Assembly: GCA_964593455.1 (NCBI GenBank)
Contig: CAZQHK010000005.1
Span: 1 to 64,000, forward strand
Direction of reading: 5' to 3'
Source of the DNA: CAZQHK01 sp964593455
GTDB lineage: Bacteria > Muiribacteriota > CAYSPT01
Length of the DNA stretch: 64,000 nucleotides
A program made the position numbers and the translations under genes. This document shows, in pieces, positions 36,642-45,882 of the stretch. Positions within the stretch are counted from its first letter, which is position 1; each line of letters begins with the position of its first letter. The notes under the pieces are model-generated. The model was not told the origin of the DNA and did no database searches. It saw only the letters and a program-made list of their open reading frames with translations.

Positions 36642-37334
36642 ATGAAAAAACAAATCTGTCTCTGTATTGCTGTCCTGGCTGTATTGAGTGTGACAGTGTT
36701 CTCGGTGGGATGCAGGCGGGGCTCGTCACTATCAAATATCATTTCCACCAACTTTTCGGGAACCGTGGAGGTAAAACCCTCCGACGATGCTTCCTGGCGC
36801 GCACTGGAGAAAAGCGGACAGGTGCGGGTAGGATCGACCATCAAGACCGGCGCCGACGGCAGCGGATCCATCGGTTTCAAGGACGAAGCGCTGCTCAGGC
36901 TGGCTCCCAACACCGAGGTCAAGATCAAATCCTTCAGTTTGAAAGACGACCAGAAGGAAATCGATATCATGCTCAATGAAGGCGACACCTTCTCTTCCGT
37001 CGACAGCGGTTCATGGAAGTACGCCGTGGAGTCTCCCGTAGCGGTCATGGGTGTTATCGGGACCGATTTCCGGGTGACGGTAAACGCGTATTCCGGCGAC
37101 ACCAGGGTGGCTGTTTACACCGGTATCGTGTCGGTGGAAAAAGACGGTGTGACCATCAATCTCGCCGAAAAACAGGCCCTGGATATCAAGGGTTCGGAAC
37201 CGCTCAGCGAACCGGAAAAAATCATGCTCTTTAAGGAAGTATTCAACAGCGGACCGGTGCTCAACTTCATCCAGAAACTGCAAACCGAGCGTAAAAGAAA
37301 CATCGACACCAGGGAAATCAAAACAGGTCAATAA
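36642..37334 (+). CDS. FecR-domain lipoprotein
   Basis: The 230-residue product has a lipoprotein signal (lipobox ending VGC, near residue 24). A FecR domain follows: SGTVEVKPS, then GSTIKTGADGSGSIGF, a LRLAPNTEVKI strand and ESPVAVMGVIGTDFRV. In other bacteria FecR-type proteins sit in the periplasm and pass signals to membrane partners. The next gene, 5 bases on, encodes a CHASE2 sensor, a pairing that suggests the FecR domain is its ligand. The ATG at 36642 follows AAAGGAAG. Confidence 0.82.
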   Translation: MKKQICLCIAVLAVLSVTVFSVGCRRGSSLSNIISTNFSGTVEVKPSDDASWRALEKSGQVRVGSTIKTGADGSGSIGFKDEALLRLAPNTEVKIKSFSLKDDQKEIDIMLNEGDTFSSVDSGSWKYAVESPVAVMGVIGTDFRVTVNAYSGDTRVAVYTGIVSVEKDGVTINLAEKQALDIKGSEPLSEPEKIMLFKEVFNSGPVLNFIQKLQTERKRNIDTREIKTGQ

Positions 37335-37339
37335 CAGCA

Positions 37340-39115
37340 GTGAAACAATTCTTCGCACGTTTCTATCTTGATTTCAAGAAGGTTGTCTATATACTTCTGG
37401 TATCGGTCTGTATAGGCCTTGCGCTCCTGCCGACCTACAAGGTCCTCGAAGTGCTGGAGCTCAAGGCCTACGACTACCGGATACTGAGTGATACGCGCCT
37501 CAAAAAAAACCAGGGAGGACCGTCGCTTCCGGCCGGTAAACTGTCAGACAAAACCATCCTGGTGGCTATTGACGACGCCTCCCTCAACGCTATCGAAGAC
37601 AACTGGCCCTGGCCCCGGAGAATGCATGCCGAGGTCATCACCGCCATGAAAAAAGACGGGGTGGCCCTCATCGGCCTGGATGTCTACTTCATCTCTCCAT
37701 CCAAGTATGGCCCGGAGGATGACCGGGCCCTGGTTCAAGCCATCGGCGAGGCCGGCAACGTGGTGCTCGCCTCGTATTTTGCTATTCCCGACCGCAAGAC
37801 TGGGAAAAAGCAGCTGATCGATCCCATGAACGAATACAAGGCACAGGCCGCCGGTACCGGTTTTTCCGGCGGTATGCCCGACGCCGACAACCACTACCGC
37901 ACGATTATACTTTTCCATAAAAAGAACAATGTCACCAAGTACGCGTTCGCGCTCGAAATACTGATAAATTACCTGTCAGATTTGCCGGTCGAAAAGGAAC
38001 CGGAAGGCGATTCACTGGTGGTCACGTTTCCGGCGGCTACAGCCGCCGAATTGATGACTTCCCGCCTGGAAATACCCGTTGCCGGGGACGGGAATAACGA
38101 ACTGCGGGTTGATTTTTCACCTGATCCCTTCGTCGGCATTATTTCGTTCAAAGATGTGCTGGACGGAAACTATCCTCCCGGCCTTTTCAAGGACAAGATA
38201 GCCGTCATCGGTCCCACCGCCCAGGTGCTTCACGACATTGTACTTACTCCGCGCGGGCATTTGGCCGGAGCAACCCTCCAGACCACCGCCATGCGGACCA
38301 TGCTCTACCAGACCTATATCTCCCGGATTCCCCGGAGCGTCAACATTATTATCCATTTCCTGTGCGCCGCCCTGACCGCCTTTATCGTGATGCTTGCCAG
38401 TCCCATCATCGGTATCATCTGCGCGCTGGTGCTGTTGCTTAGTCACGCCGTTATAAGCTTTTTTCTTTTCGCGAAAGCCAGTGTGTGGATAGATGTCGTC
38501 AACCCGCTCCTGGCTATCCTGCTCGCCTACACCGCCATCACCTTACTGAAACTTGTCTGGAGCACACTGGAGAACATGAAGCTCTACAAGCTGGCCATCA
38601 CCGACGGGCTGACCGACCTGTTCGTCCACAAGTATTTCCAGCTTAAGTTCAGGGAAGAGAGGAGCCGGGCACTCAGGCACGGACTGCCGCTCTCACTCTT
38701 AATCACCGACATAGACCACTTTAAAAGCTTCAACGACACCTATGGACATCAGACGGGAGACGACGTTCTGAAAGTCGTGGCGGCCACACTCAAGAAATCC
38801 TGCCGAGGTACCGACACGGTGGCCCGGTATGGGGGAGAGGAATTCGGTCTCATCATGCCCCACACCGACCACCAGGGCGCCCTCAACATGGCGGAACGGG
38901 TGCGCGTGAACGTGGAGAAAATCAGAGTTCCATACAAAGACACTGCCTTGCAGGTGACAACCAGTATCGGCGTCTCGACCCTGGAACCCGGGGATGACAC
39001 CGAGTGCGAACAGCTTATCAAACAAGCGGATATGTCTCTGTACCACGCCAAGGAGACGGGACGTAACCGGGTGGTGGGTTTCCCGACTATTCGGGAATTG
39101 GTTGATGATAAGTAG
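37340..39115 (+). CDS. CHASE2-domain diguanylate cyclase (GGDEF)
   Basis: The 591-residue membrane protein has one N-terminal helix (about 14-32), a periplasmic CHASE2 sensor (about 40-330), three helices (about 335-400) and a GGDEF domain (about 420-585). The active site reads GGEEF near residue 497, an accepted active variant, so it should make cyclic di-GMP from GTP. LLITDIDHFKSFNDTYGH carries the metal and substrate residues. No RxxD inhibition site is evident just before GGEEF. The GTG start is 5 bases after the FecR gene. Confidence 0.9.
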   Translation: MKQFFARFYLDFKKVVYILLVSVCIGLALLPTYKVLEVLELKAYDYRILSDTRLKKNQGGPSLPAGKLSDKTILVAIDDASLNAIEDNWPWPRRMHAEVITAMKKDGVALIGLDVYFISPSKYGPEDDRALVQAIGEAGNVVLASYFAIPDRKTGKKQLIDPMNEYKAQAAGTGFSGGMPDADNHYRTIILFHKKNNVTKYAFALEILINYLSDLPVEKEPEGDSLVVTFPAATAAELMTSRLEIPVAGDGNNELRVDFSPDPFVGIISFKDVLDGNYPPGLFKDKIAVIGPTAQVLHDIVLTPRGHLAGATLQTTAMRTMLYQTYISRIPRSVNIIIHFLCAALTAFIVMLASPIIGIICALVLLLSHAVISFFLFAKASVWIDVVNPLLAILLAYTAITLLKLVWSTLENMKLYKLAITDGLTDLFVHKYFQLKFREERSRALRHGLPLSLLITDIDHFKSFNDTYGHQTGDDVLKVVAATLKKSCRGTDTVARYGGEEFGLIMPHTDHQGALNMAERVRVNVEKIRVPYKDTALQVTTSIGVSTLEPGDDTECEQLIKQADMSLYHAKETGRNRVVGFPTIRELVDDK

Positions 39116-39127
39116 CGTCGTTACCAC

Positions 39128-40861
39128 ATGATAACAATTATTATCTTCTACAGCCTGGCCATACTTGTTTTTCTCGGGACCGGCCTGTTTACCGGTCTGG
39201 GACTCAGGAAGCGAAATATCTCTCAGAAGCAGGCGCTCTTCGGGAAAACACCGGGCTGGCGATACGCCTTCTACGCGGCGGTGGCAGTCTCCATCGTACT
39301 GTTCCAGGATTTTCTCCGGACGGACATTTTCTCCCGTCTGCCGGCGGGACTGCTGCTCTTCCTGATCCCCTTTGTTTACGCCGGGTTCTCGTGCCTGATT
39401 TGTTTTGCCGGCGGCCTCAATTTCACGTTGTTCTTTCACTCGGATAAACAAAAAGCCCTCAGGGGATCAGTTTTGCTGTTCACGCTGGGAGCACTCATCT
39501 TCTTTTTGTTCACCCACAAATACGCGTTTCCCTTGAGACAAATCGGCCACCATGTCGGCAGAAACGGTATCACCTACCAGACTACCGGTTTCAGTTGCGG
39601 CCCGGCCTCCATGTCTACCTTGCTCCGCCTCTGGGGAATGGAACTAACGGAACGGGAATTGGGCGAAAAAATGTTTACCGGGCTCGGCGGCACCAACCTG
39701 GCGGCCAATCGCCACCTGCTCGGCAAGATCGGGTTCACCGGCCGGGAAATACCGTGCGACATGGCCCAGGCCGCGGCCTACAATTTACCGTTTATCGCCA
39801 GTATCGATTTCAGTGGCATCAACCACCAGGTCATCGCGGCGGGAGTCACGCCGGGGGGCGTCATCCTGCTCGATCCCAACCTGGGGTTGGAGATCAAAAC
39901 CCGCCGGGAGTTCGAAGACTGCTGGTTGGCGGCTATGACAGTGGTACCGTCCGAGTTTGCCGACCAACCGATAGAACCCAAACCAGTTCCCGGTTTGAGT
40001 TGGGCGGCGCCGGCCTCGTCACCGGTTCCTACACTCGATCCCCTGTGGTCCGATCTCGAAGGATACCGTATTTCCCCGTATATCCGGACTGAAGAAGAGT
40101 TCCTGAATATCGCCCATATCATCGAGGTGAGCGGCTCGACGGCGGCACCGGTGCTGCTTCGCTACCTGTCTTCACGTGGAGTAGCGGCGGGTGTATGCGT
40201 GGACACCACGCGGGAGGTCACTGTAGCCCGGAGCGCCCCCCGGAAACCCGTCCGCGTCACCTTCGGGTACCCCGTACCGCGTCGTGATGTTTGGTTTCCA
40301 CGTATGATCTGTATTACCGATTCCCCGGACATAACGGACGACGATACCGTGGTTTTAAGCTGTAACACAGAAGCCGGCGGTAAACAGGCAATTATCAACG
40401 GTCTCACCGCCCGGTTTCCCTTTCTTCAGCCCGATGAACTCGACCTGGCCGAACTCGAAACCTACCTGAAAAACCCGGCTCCATCCGGTCTTGTCTCTAT
40501 TCCACACACCATATTCGGCCTGCCCGTGTACGATGACACCGGTGGACGGGAAGCGATTACGCTTTGCTTCCAGGGAGAGACGGTGGAAGTAACGTCAATG
40601 AAATGGACGAGAATATCTTATTACCAGAGTGGAAACAAGGTCGTATCGTTTCCCCACGAAGCGGCCGAAAGAGCCGTCAAATCGGTTGAAGAAACGTATC
40701 CCCGCCTGCCCGACGGCATTAGCATCGAATCCCTGGTCTTCATGCGGCAAGGCGCCCTGCTCTGGCCCGTCCTGAAAACGTACATCGGCGGTACGCCCAA
40801 CGAAAAATCCAGGCCGCTGTTCATCAACTTCCTCACCGGCCGAACCACCCCCGCCAACTGA
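39128..40861 (+). CDS. Membrane protein with C39-like cysteine peptidase domain
   Basis: The 577-residue protein has about four N-terminal helices (residues 3-130). A papain-like C39 domain follows: C157 in GFSCGPASMSTLLRLWG, H233 in INHQVIAAG and D249 in LLDPNLG. In known systems C39 domains cut double-glycine leaders during export. The C-terminal 300 residues are an unrecognised alpha/beta region. No ABC-ATPase or transporter core is attached. It starts 12 bases after the cyclase, so it is probably in the same operon, but no ribosome site is obvious. Confidence 0.7.
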   Translation: MITIIIFYSLAILVFLGTGLFTGLGLRKRNISQKQALFGKTPGWRYAFYAAVAVSIVLFQDFLRTDIFSRLPAGLLLFLIPFVYAGFSCLICFAGGLNFTLFFHSDKQKALRGSVLLFTLGALIFFLFTHKYAFPLRQIGHHVGRNGITYQTTGFSCGPASMSTLLRLWGMELTERELGEKMFTGLGGTNLAANRHLLGKIGFTGREIPCDMAQAAAYNLPFIASIDFSGINHQVIAAGVTPGGVILLDPNLGLEIKTRREFEDCWLAAMTVVPSEFADQPIEPKPVPGLSWAAPASSPVPTLDPLWSDLEGYRISPYIRTEEEFLNIAHIIEVSGSTAAPVLLRYLSSRGVAAGVCVDTTREVTVARSAPRKPVRVTFGYPVPRRDVWFPRMICITDSPDITDDDTVVLSCNTEAGGKQAIINGLTARFPFLQPDELDLAELETYLKNPAPSGLVSIPHTIFGLPVYDDTGGREAITLCFQGETVEVTSMKWTRISYYQSGNKVVSFPHEAAERAVKSVEETYPRLPDGISIESLVFMRQGALLWPVLKTYIGGTPNEKSRPLFINFLTGRTTPAN

Positions 40862-40949
40862 GGCTACGTTGGGCACCTTTTTCGAGCACAACGAAGCAGC
40901 TGCGTCTGAATCCGCCACCGCAACAGAATGTTCGTGAAACCGGCAGACC

Positions 40950-42284
40950 TTACATAAATATCCCGGCGATGATAGCCGTCATGAAAGCGGCGAACGAGCC
41001 CCCCAGCACCGACCGGAGTCCCAGTTTGGCCAGGTCGCCGCGCCGGCTGGGAGCGATGCCGCCGATACCGCCGAGTTGTATTCCGATGGAACCGAAGTTG
41101 GCAAACCCGCAAAGCGCGTAGGTGGCGATAACGATGGACCGTTCGGAGAGAATGACCTCCTTGGCGTTCAGGATATTGGCCAGGTGCAGGTAGGCCACGA
41201 ACTCGTTAAGCACTACCTTTTCCCCGAGCAGTATCCCGATGGTGGTGCAGTCCTTCCAGGGAACTCCCATCATGTAGGCCAGCGGAGCGCAGACCCAGCC
41301 GAAAATATCCTGCACCGTAAAACCGCACGTCTTTAACACGATATAGTTCAACAACGCGATGAGGGCCAGGAAGGCAATAAGCATGGCACCCACATTAAGG
41401 GCCAGGAACAAACCTTCGCTCGAGCCCCGGGCCAGGGCATCGATGACATTGGTGTCCTGTTTCTCCACCTTCAGTTCCACCTTGCCGGCGGTTTTAGGTT
41501 GTTCCGTCTCGGGCACCAAAATTTTAGCCATCACCAGGGCCGCCGGCGCCGACATGATACTGGCCGCCATGAGATGTCCGGCGATCGAGGGGAAGTGCCG
41601 GTAAAGCATCCCCACATAGGCCGCCATCACACCACCGGCCACGGTCGCCATACCGCCTGTCATGACAGCCATGAGCTCGGAGAAGGTCATCTTTTCCACA
41701 TAAGGCTTCACCACCAGGGGAGCCTCGGTTTGCCCCACGAATATGTTGGCCGCCGCCGACAGGCTCTCCGCTCCGCTGGTTTTCATTGTCCAGGTCATGA
41801 ACCTGGCCATCACCAGGACGATCTTCTGCATGACTCCCAGGTAGTAGAGAACGGCCATAAATCCGGAAAAGAAAATGATGGTAGGCAGCACGTTGAATGC
41901 AAAATACGAACCGGTGTTGGCCACCATGGCGCCGTGCTGAGCAAACTGGTTGGTGGCGGGATCGATGCTTCCCACCGGTACCTGCATATTCACCAGACCG
42001 CCAAAAACGAATCTCGCCCCTTCTTCGGTGAAACTCAACAACTTGACGATCACCTGGTTGATACCGGCGAAAAGGATTTCACCCGGCGCCCGCTCGGTCT
42101 TGTAGATGTGCTTGATAAGACGATTGAAAGGGCTGTTAGGCAGGATAAGGAACGCGAAAAAAAACTGTAGGCCCGTTCCCCACAAGATAATCCGCAGACT
42201 GACGGCTTTCCGTTTCGTTGACAGCAGGAAAGCAATACACAGCATCATGAACAACCCCATAATAGCGGTGATATTTTGAATCAT
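40950..42284 (-). CDS. Concentrative nucleoside transporter (CNT/NupC family)
   Basis: The 444-residue inner-membrane protein should import nucleosides with a cation gradient. It has the CNT core: three N-terminal helices, the NIFVGQTEAPLVV re-entrant loop with the conserved Q-T-E, GGMATVAGGVMAAYV, and a C-terminal gate domain. AAGGAGGAT precedes the ATG. The length suits the bacterial family. It may salvage nucleosides and so complement the deoxynucleotide genes near 7-11 kb; that link is inferred. Confidence 0.9.
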   Translation of the reverse strand: MIQNITAIMGLFMMLCIAFLLSTKRKAVSLRIILWGTGLQFFFAFLILPNSPFNRLIKHIYKTERAPGEILFAGINQVIVKLLSFTEEGARFVFGGLVNMQVPVGSIDPATNQFAQHGAMVANTGSYFAFNVLPTIIFFSGFMAVLYYLGVMQKIVLVMARFMTWTMKTSGAESLSAAANIFVGQTEAPLVVKPYVEKMTFSELMAVMTGGMATVAGGVMAAYVGMLYRHFPSIAGHLMAASIMSAPAALVMAKILVPETEQPKTAGKVELKVEKQDTNVIDALARGSSEGLFLALNVGAMLIAFLALIALLNYIVLKTCGFTVQDIFGWVCAPLAYMMGVPWKDCTTIGILLGEKVVLNEFVAYLHLANILNAKEVILSERSIVIATYALCGFANFGSIGIQLGGIGGIAPSRRGDLAKLGLRSVLGGSFAAFMTAIIAGIFM

Positions 42285-42424
42285 TATGTATCCTCCTTAC
42301 GGCCGGGAGCGGCAGACCTGCTCCACCCGTGGTTTCGGTTACGATACTATACTGCACCGGCAGATTCCGAATCAACTCACGTGACCCGAAAAAGATGGAA
42401 GGGTTTCAGGGCCGGTTTCGGAAT

Positions 42425-43342
42425 CTACTGAATCGCCCCAAAACGGTCGATGAGAAGGCCATGACGCAAACCCCGGTCGCTGATGGTAAGCGATTCCACT
42501 CCCATAACCCGCAAGACGGACCGTACGATAGCGGCACCGGCCAAAATAATGTCCGCCCGTTTCGGTTCGAGACCAATAATTTCTTTCCGTTTTTCAAGCG
42601 GCAGAACACGGAAAAGATCGATCTGGCGATCAACTTCCGCCGCCGTCAGTACCGTTCCCCGGATGATTTCGGGCCGGTAGTCGCTCATGGCGTGAAAGAC
42701 GGCTCCCATGGTTGTGACAGTGCCACTGATTCCAATTAACAGATCGGGAGTACTATCTGCCTCACTATCAACCAGGACAGACTCCATATATTCGAGCATA
42801 CGGTCTAAGGTTTTCCGGTCAACCGACTCTTTTGACAGGAAGCGTTCCGTGCAGGAAACCGCTCCCAGCGGCAGACTCATCCGGTCGGCGATCTCCCGTC
42901 CGGAACCGAAAATAAGCTCGGTGCTGCCGCCGCCGGTATCGACAACCGCCACCTTCAAATTCATGTCCGGCAGATCCACCCGAGCTCCCAGAAAAGCAAG
43001 CCTGGCCTCTTCCAAACCATCGATTACCGTAATTTTCAATCCCAGTGATTCCTCGGCTTTTTCAACAAAAGCCCGGGCGTTTTCCGCCTGCCGGAGACAC
43101 ATGGTCCCGACCGCAACGATCTCATCCGTTCCATGTTCTCTCGCCCGGCGCAGAAAATCCGCCAGGATATTCATAGTTCCATCCATGGCTTCAGCCGAGA
43201 GCGAGCCCGTGGGCAGGAGAGCTTTTCCCAACCGGGAGATGGTGATTTTATCCTCTATAATCCTGACCTTTTCCGCTTCGACAACACCTGCCAGGAATTT
43301 CACCGAGTTGGTACCGATATCCAGTACGGCTATCTTCCTCAT
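42425..43342 (-). CDS. Ppx/GppA-family phosphatase
   Basis: The 305-residue ASKHA-fold enzyme is of the exopolyphosphatase / guanosine pentaphosphate phosphatase family. The phosphate-1 motif is VLDIGTNSVKFL, the phosphate-2 motif is VVDTGGGSTELIFG, and SISGT-like GISGTVTTMG follows. It is the short single-core form, without the C-terminal HD-like domain of E. coli Ppx. GAGGAG lies before the ATG. With the SpoT-like HD protein at 2.6 kb it may belong to alarmone control, which is inferred. Confidence 0.88.
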   Translation of the reverse strand: MRKIAVLDIGTNSVKFLAGVVEAEKVRIIEDKITISRLGKALLPTGSLSAEAMDGTMNILADFLRRAREHGTDEIVAVGTMCLRQAENARAFVEKAEESLGLKITVIDGLEEARLAFLGARVDLPDMNLKVAVVDTGGGSTELIFGSGREIADRMSLPLGAVSCTERFLSKESVDRKTLDRMLEYMESVLVDSEADSTPDLLIGISGTVTTMGAVFHAMSDYRPEIIRGTVLTAAEVDRQIDLFRVLPLEKRKEIIGLEPKRADIILAGAAIVRSVLRVMGVESLTISDRGLRHGLLIDRFGAIQ

Positions 43343-43406
43343 CCATCGCTCCTCTTACCGTAACGCAATTCATTGCAGCAGTTCTACGGGTTTCCGGAAG
43401 ATAACC

Positions 43407-43646
43407 TCAATCATCAATCTTGATCTTGCCGTCGGTCACCATGTTCCCGATTTTCAAGCTTTCCATCTTGCTTTTCATCTTGCCCGTCATCCTCCATGTT
43501 CCTTTGTTGTACATTAAGGAAGTGAAGATCTTCTCGACGTTCCCAGACCCGCAAAATGGACAGACCACCTCCGGCTCACCGCCCGATTTGATCATTTGTT
43601 CGAACGTAGCGGAACAGTCATGACACCGGAAATCAAACGTAGGCAT
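43407..43646 (-). CDS. FmdB-type zinc-ribbon regulatory protein
   Basis: The 79-residue protein has the FmdB zinc ribbon: MPTFDFRCHDC (C8, C11) and CPFCG (C29, C32), with a glycine-rich hairpin between. The basic tail is typical. These small proteins are often called putative regulators, but their molecular role is not established. It follows the Ppx gene direction with 64 bases between. Confidence 0.85.
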   Translation of the reverse strand: MPTFDFRCHDCSATFEQMIKSGGEPEVVCPFCGSGNVEKIFTSLMYNKGTWRMTGKMKSKMESLKIGNMVTDGKIKIDD

Positions 43647-43779
43647 CGGCTATCAACCTCCTCTTACCGTAAACCGATGGAAGCGCAGCACATCCCGAAC
43701 ATAGTATCATTCCGCCATCACGCAGTCAAAGCGGCTTTGATCATCCCAACAATGATTCTTTGATTACTGGTGAGTTACT

Positions 43780-43836
43780 TTAGCCCGCATATTTCACCAG
43801 TGTGTTTACTGCGGCCACTCGTGAAATATGCGGGTT
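43780..43836. repeat. Palindromic inverted-repeat element (MITE-like)
   Basis: The left arm TAGCCCGCATATTTCACCAG and its complement near 43815-43836 form a 22-bp stem with two mismatches and a loop of about 13 bases. Single-arm look-alikes are at 30460-30480 and 59357-59374. No transposase is nearby. It could be a non-autonomous mobile element or a REP-type hairpin. Confidence 0.65.
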
Positions 43837-43909
43837 AGCTCCTTCTAAAATTTTTTCCATGATTTAATGATAGTACAATGTAAACGATTAACAAATTAAG
43901 GAGGAAAAT

Positions 43910-44170
43910 ATGAAAAAACCAATGATCGTTGGCGCAGTGCTTATACTCGGTGTTGTTCTGGTATTATCCCTTCCAAAGACAGCCTACAAGATTGAAACTA
44001 AGGTATCTCCCGGCCCCGAAGCAGATCAATATGACGTGAGTTTCGTGATGTATGATGTCTCCAACTCAAAACCATCAACGATATGTTCTCCGAAGATGCG
44101 TGTAATGAAGGGGCATAAAGGAGAAGTATCGATTGAAGCTGAAGATAGGCAGATCCATACTTGCTTGTAA
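43910..44170 (+). CDS. Small membrane-anchored or exported protein
   Basis: The 86-residue product has an N-terminal hydrophobic helix (about 5-20) and a short beta-rich domain with two cysteines (C60 and C85) that could pair. AAGGAGG lies before the ATG, so it is probably translated. I do not recognise the family. The RMKGHKGEVSIEAEDR-like stretch loosely recalls beta strands of secretin-associated proteins, too weakly to assign. Confidence 0.5.
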   Translation: MKKPMIVGAVLILGVVLVLSLPKTAYKIETKVSPGPEADQYDVSFVMYDVSNSKPSTICSPKMRVMKGHKGEVSIEAEDRQIHTCL

Positions 44171-44251
44171 ATAGCACCTATTGTTTTCCCTGCTCTCTAT
44201 TATTTGCTGTGCACCGTGTGGCTCAGTAAAGAAGAAAAAAAGGTGGTTCGT

Positions 44252-44794
44252 TTGATTAAACTCCAACGGTTTGACGAAACTGATTTCAACAGATTAATCG
44301 CCTGGATCCCGTCCGATCGGTTCTTAACACAATGGGGGCGCTGGAGATTCACCTTTCCTCTGGATATTCTCCAACTGACAAACTATCTGAAAGAAACGAA
44401 AGGCTCGAATCCGAGTCGTATCGCTTTCAAAGCTATTCATACCGAATCAGGTAAGGTCGTGGGGCACGCTGAACTCGACAGAATAAGCAGATCAAATGGA
44501 ACAGCGTCACTTTGCCGGATGCTCATCGGCCCGGCCGAAATGCGAAACAAGGGTTTGGGAAAACTGCTCGTGCAAAAAATTCTCCTCTTCGCTTTTAAAA
44601 GCCTGGCCCTTCGCAGGATAGACCTGCAGGTGTATTCATTTAACAAAAATGCTATTTCATGCTACGAAAGACTTGGTTTCAAACATGAAGGACGTCTTCG
44701 AAAATACGTAAAAGTTGGTGAGGAGTTCTGGGATTTGATATGGATGGGGATACTGAAAGAAGAGTGGCACAACTGCCGGGTTACGTTGACGTAG
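44252..44794 (+). CDS. GNAT-family N-acetyltransferase (RimJ/RimL-like)
   Basis: The 180-residue protein has the GNAT acetyl-CoA site RNKGLGKLLVQKI and the following strand-helix IDLQVYSFNKNAISCYERLG. The LGF block at the end is typical of RimJ/RimL-like enzymes that acetylate proteins, amines or antibiotics. The substrate is unknown. I chose TTG at 44252, five bases after AAGGTGG; an earlier TTG at 44204 has no ribosome site. Confidence 0.8.
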   Translation: MIKLQRFDETDFNRLIAWIPSDRFLTQWGRWRFTFPLDILQLTNYLKETKGSNPSRIAFKAIHTESGKVVGHAELDRISRSNGTASLCRMLIGPAEMRNKGLGKLLVQKILLFAFKSLALRRIDLQVYSFNKNAISCYERLGFKHEGRLRKYVKVGEEFWDLIWMGILKEEWHNCRVTLT

Positions 44795-44862
44795 GCCGGC
44801 CTGTCTGGTACTTTTAACTCGACTAGGCAAGTGGAAGAAACGGAGAAAAGAAGCTGACCAAG

Positions 44863-45789
44863 ATGATTAATCCGGAAATTCTAACGGCCATTCCCTTTTT
44901 CAAGAGTTTCGATCTTTCTTCCCTGGAAATCCTGGCCCGGTACCTGAAACCGCGGGATTACTGGGATGGCTCTATCGTGTTCAGAGAAGGCGAGCCAGAG
45001 GAAGAGATGTTCTTCATCCGGCAAGGCCGGGTGGAAGTGCTCTGGGAGATCAGTAGAAACCGGAAAGTCATTCTGGCCTCTATCGGTACCGGGGGACTGT
45101 TCGGAGAAATGGCCGTCCTGATGAAGTCCCGGCGGGCGGCAACGATCCTGGTAGTGGAAGACCTGAAAGTGTTATTCCTTTCACAGGCCGATTTCTACCG
45201 CCTGCTCAACGATTTTCCCGAGACGGGTTTTCTCGTGTTGAAAGCTATCGGCCGAAACCTCAGTAACAAGCTGCGGGCCCTCAACCAGCACTTCCTTTTT
45301 GCCCACTCCACCCTGGCCGCTCAAAAGCCGGCAAACGGTCCCGGTGAACCCGGCCAGGCCGCGCCGGCCACTCTCGATCCCGAGATACTGGATATTATCA
45401 AGACCTACGGCGAACCCGTCAGCGTTGAACCGGGCAAAGTCCTGATCCATGAAGGTGGTATCCAACACGACCTCTATCTCATTCTGGAAGGGTTGGCCGA
45501 GGTGACCAAGAGTATCGGCGACAATGAGCGTGTCCTGCTCGTACACCTGGGTCCGGGTAACCTGTTCGGAGAAATGGCTTTCCTGGACGCCGATCTGCGT
45601 TCCGCCGAAGTCCGGGTTTTGCGGGCCATGAAACTCTATGTTTTTCACGGGCAGAAAATCGATGAGCTGGCCAAGACAGACATGAAAAAAGTAAACCAGA
45701 TCTACCTCACCATCATCCGGCACATCTGTTCCAATATCAAAGCGACCAATATGCTTTATGTCGGTGCCAAGCGAAAGTTGATTCCGTGA
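44863..45789 (+). CDS. Protein with two cyclic-nucleotide-binding domains
   Basis: The 308-residue protein has two CRP-type sensor folds (about 5-135 and 170-300). Each has the phosphate-binding cassette region: GGLFGEMAVLMKSRRAAT in the first and GNLFGEMAFLDADLRSAEV in the second. The Arg and Glu positions are present. No helix-turn-helix or catalytic domain is attached, so it is probably an allosteric partner and not a transcription factor. A GGAG lies 19 bases before the ATG and is rather distant. Confidence 0.78.
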   Translation: MINPEILTAIPFFKSFDLSSLEILARYLKPRDYWDGSIVFREGEPEEEMFFIRQGRVEVLWEISRNRKVILASIGTGGLFGEMAVLMKSRRAATILVVEDLKVLFLSQADFYRLLNDFPETGFLVLKAIGRNLSNKLRALNQHFLFAHSTLAAQKPANGPGEPGQAAPATLDPEILDIIKTYGEPVSVEPGKVLIHEGGIQHDLYLILEGLAEVTKSIGDNERVLLVHLGPGNLFGEMAFLDADLRSAEVRVLRAMKLYVFHGQKIDELAKTDMKKVNQIYLTIIRHICSNIKATNMLYVGAKRKLIP

Positions 45790-45829
45790 CCGCCGGTCTC
45801 TTGATTAAATAGTGCTAAATCCCAAACAA

Positions 45830-45858
45830 TTGCGTTAAACCGCCAACAATAGTATACT
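45830..45858 (+). promoter_or_regulatory. Promoter of the STAS/PilZ gene
   Basis: TTGCGT at 45830-45835, a 17-base spacer and TATACT at 45853-45858. Confidence 0.6.
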
Positions 45859-45882
45859 ATTTATTAATAATGCAGCAGTTTC

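Noticed and set aside
43780..43836. Assignment of the palindrome to a named IS family
   Set aside because: The arm sequence recalled insertion-sequence ends, but with no transposase and no database I cannot support a family name.
44204..44251. Longer start for the GNAT gene at TTG 44204
   Set aside because: No ribosome site there, whereas AAGGTGG precedes the TTG at 44252.
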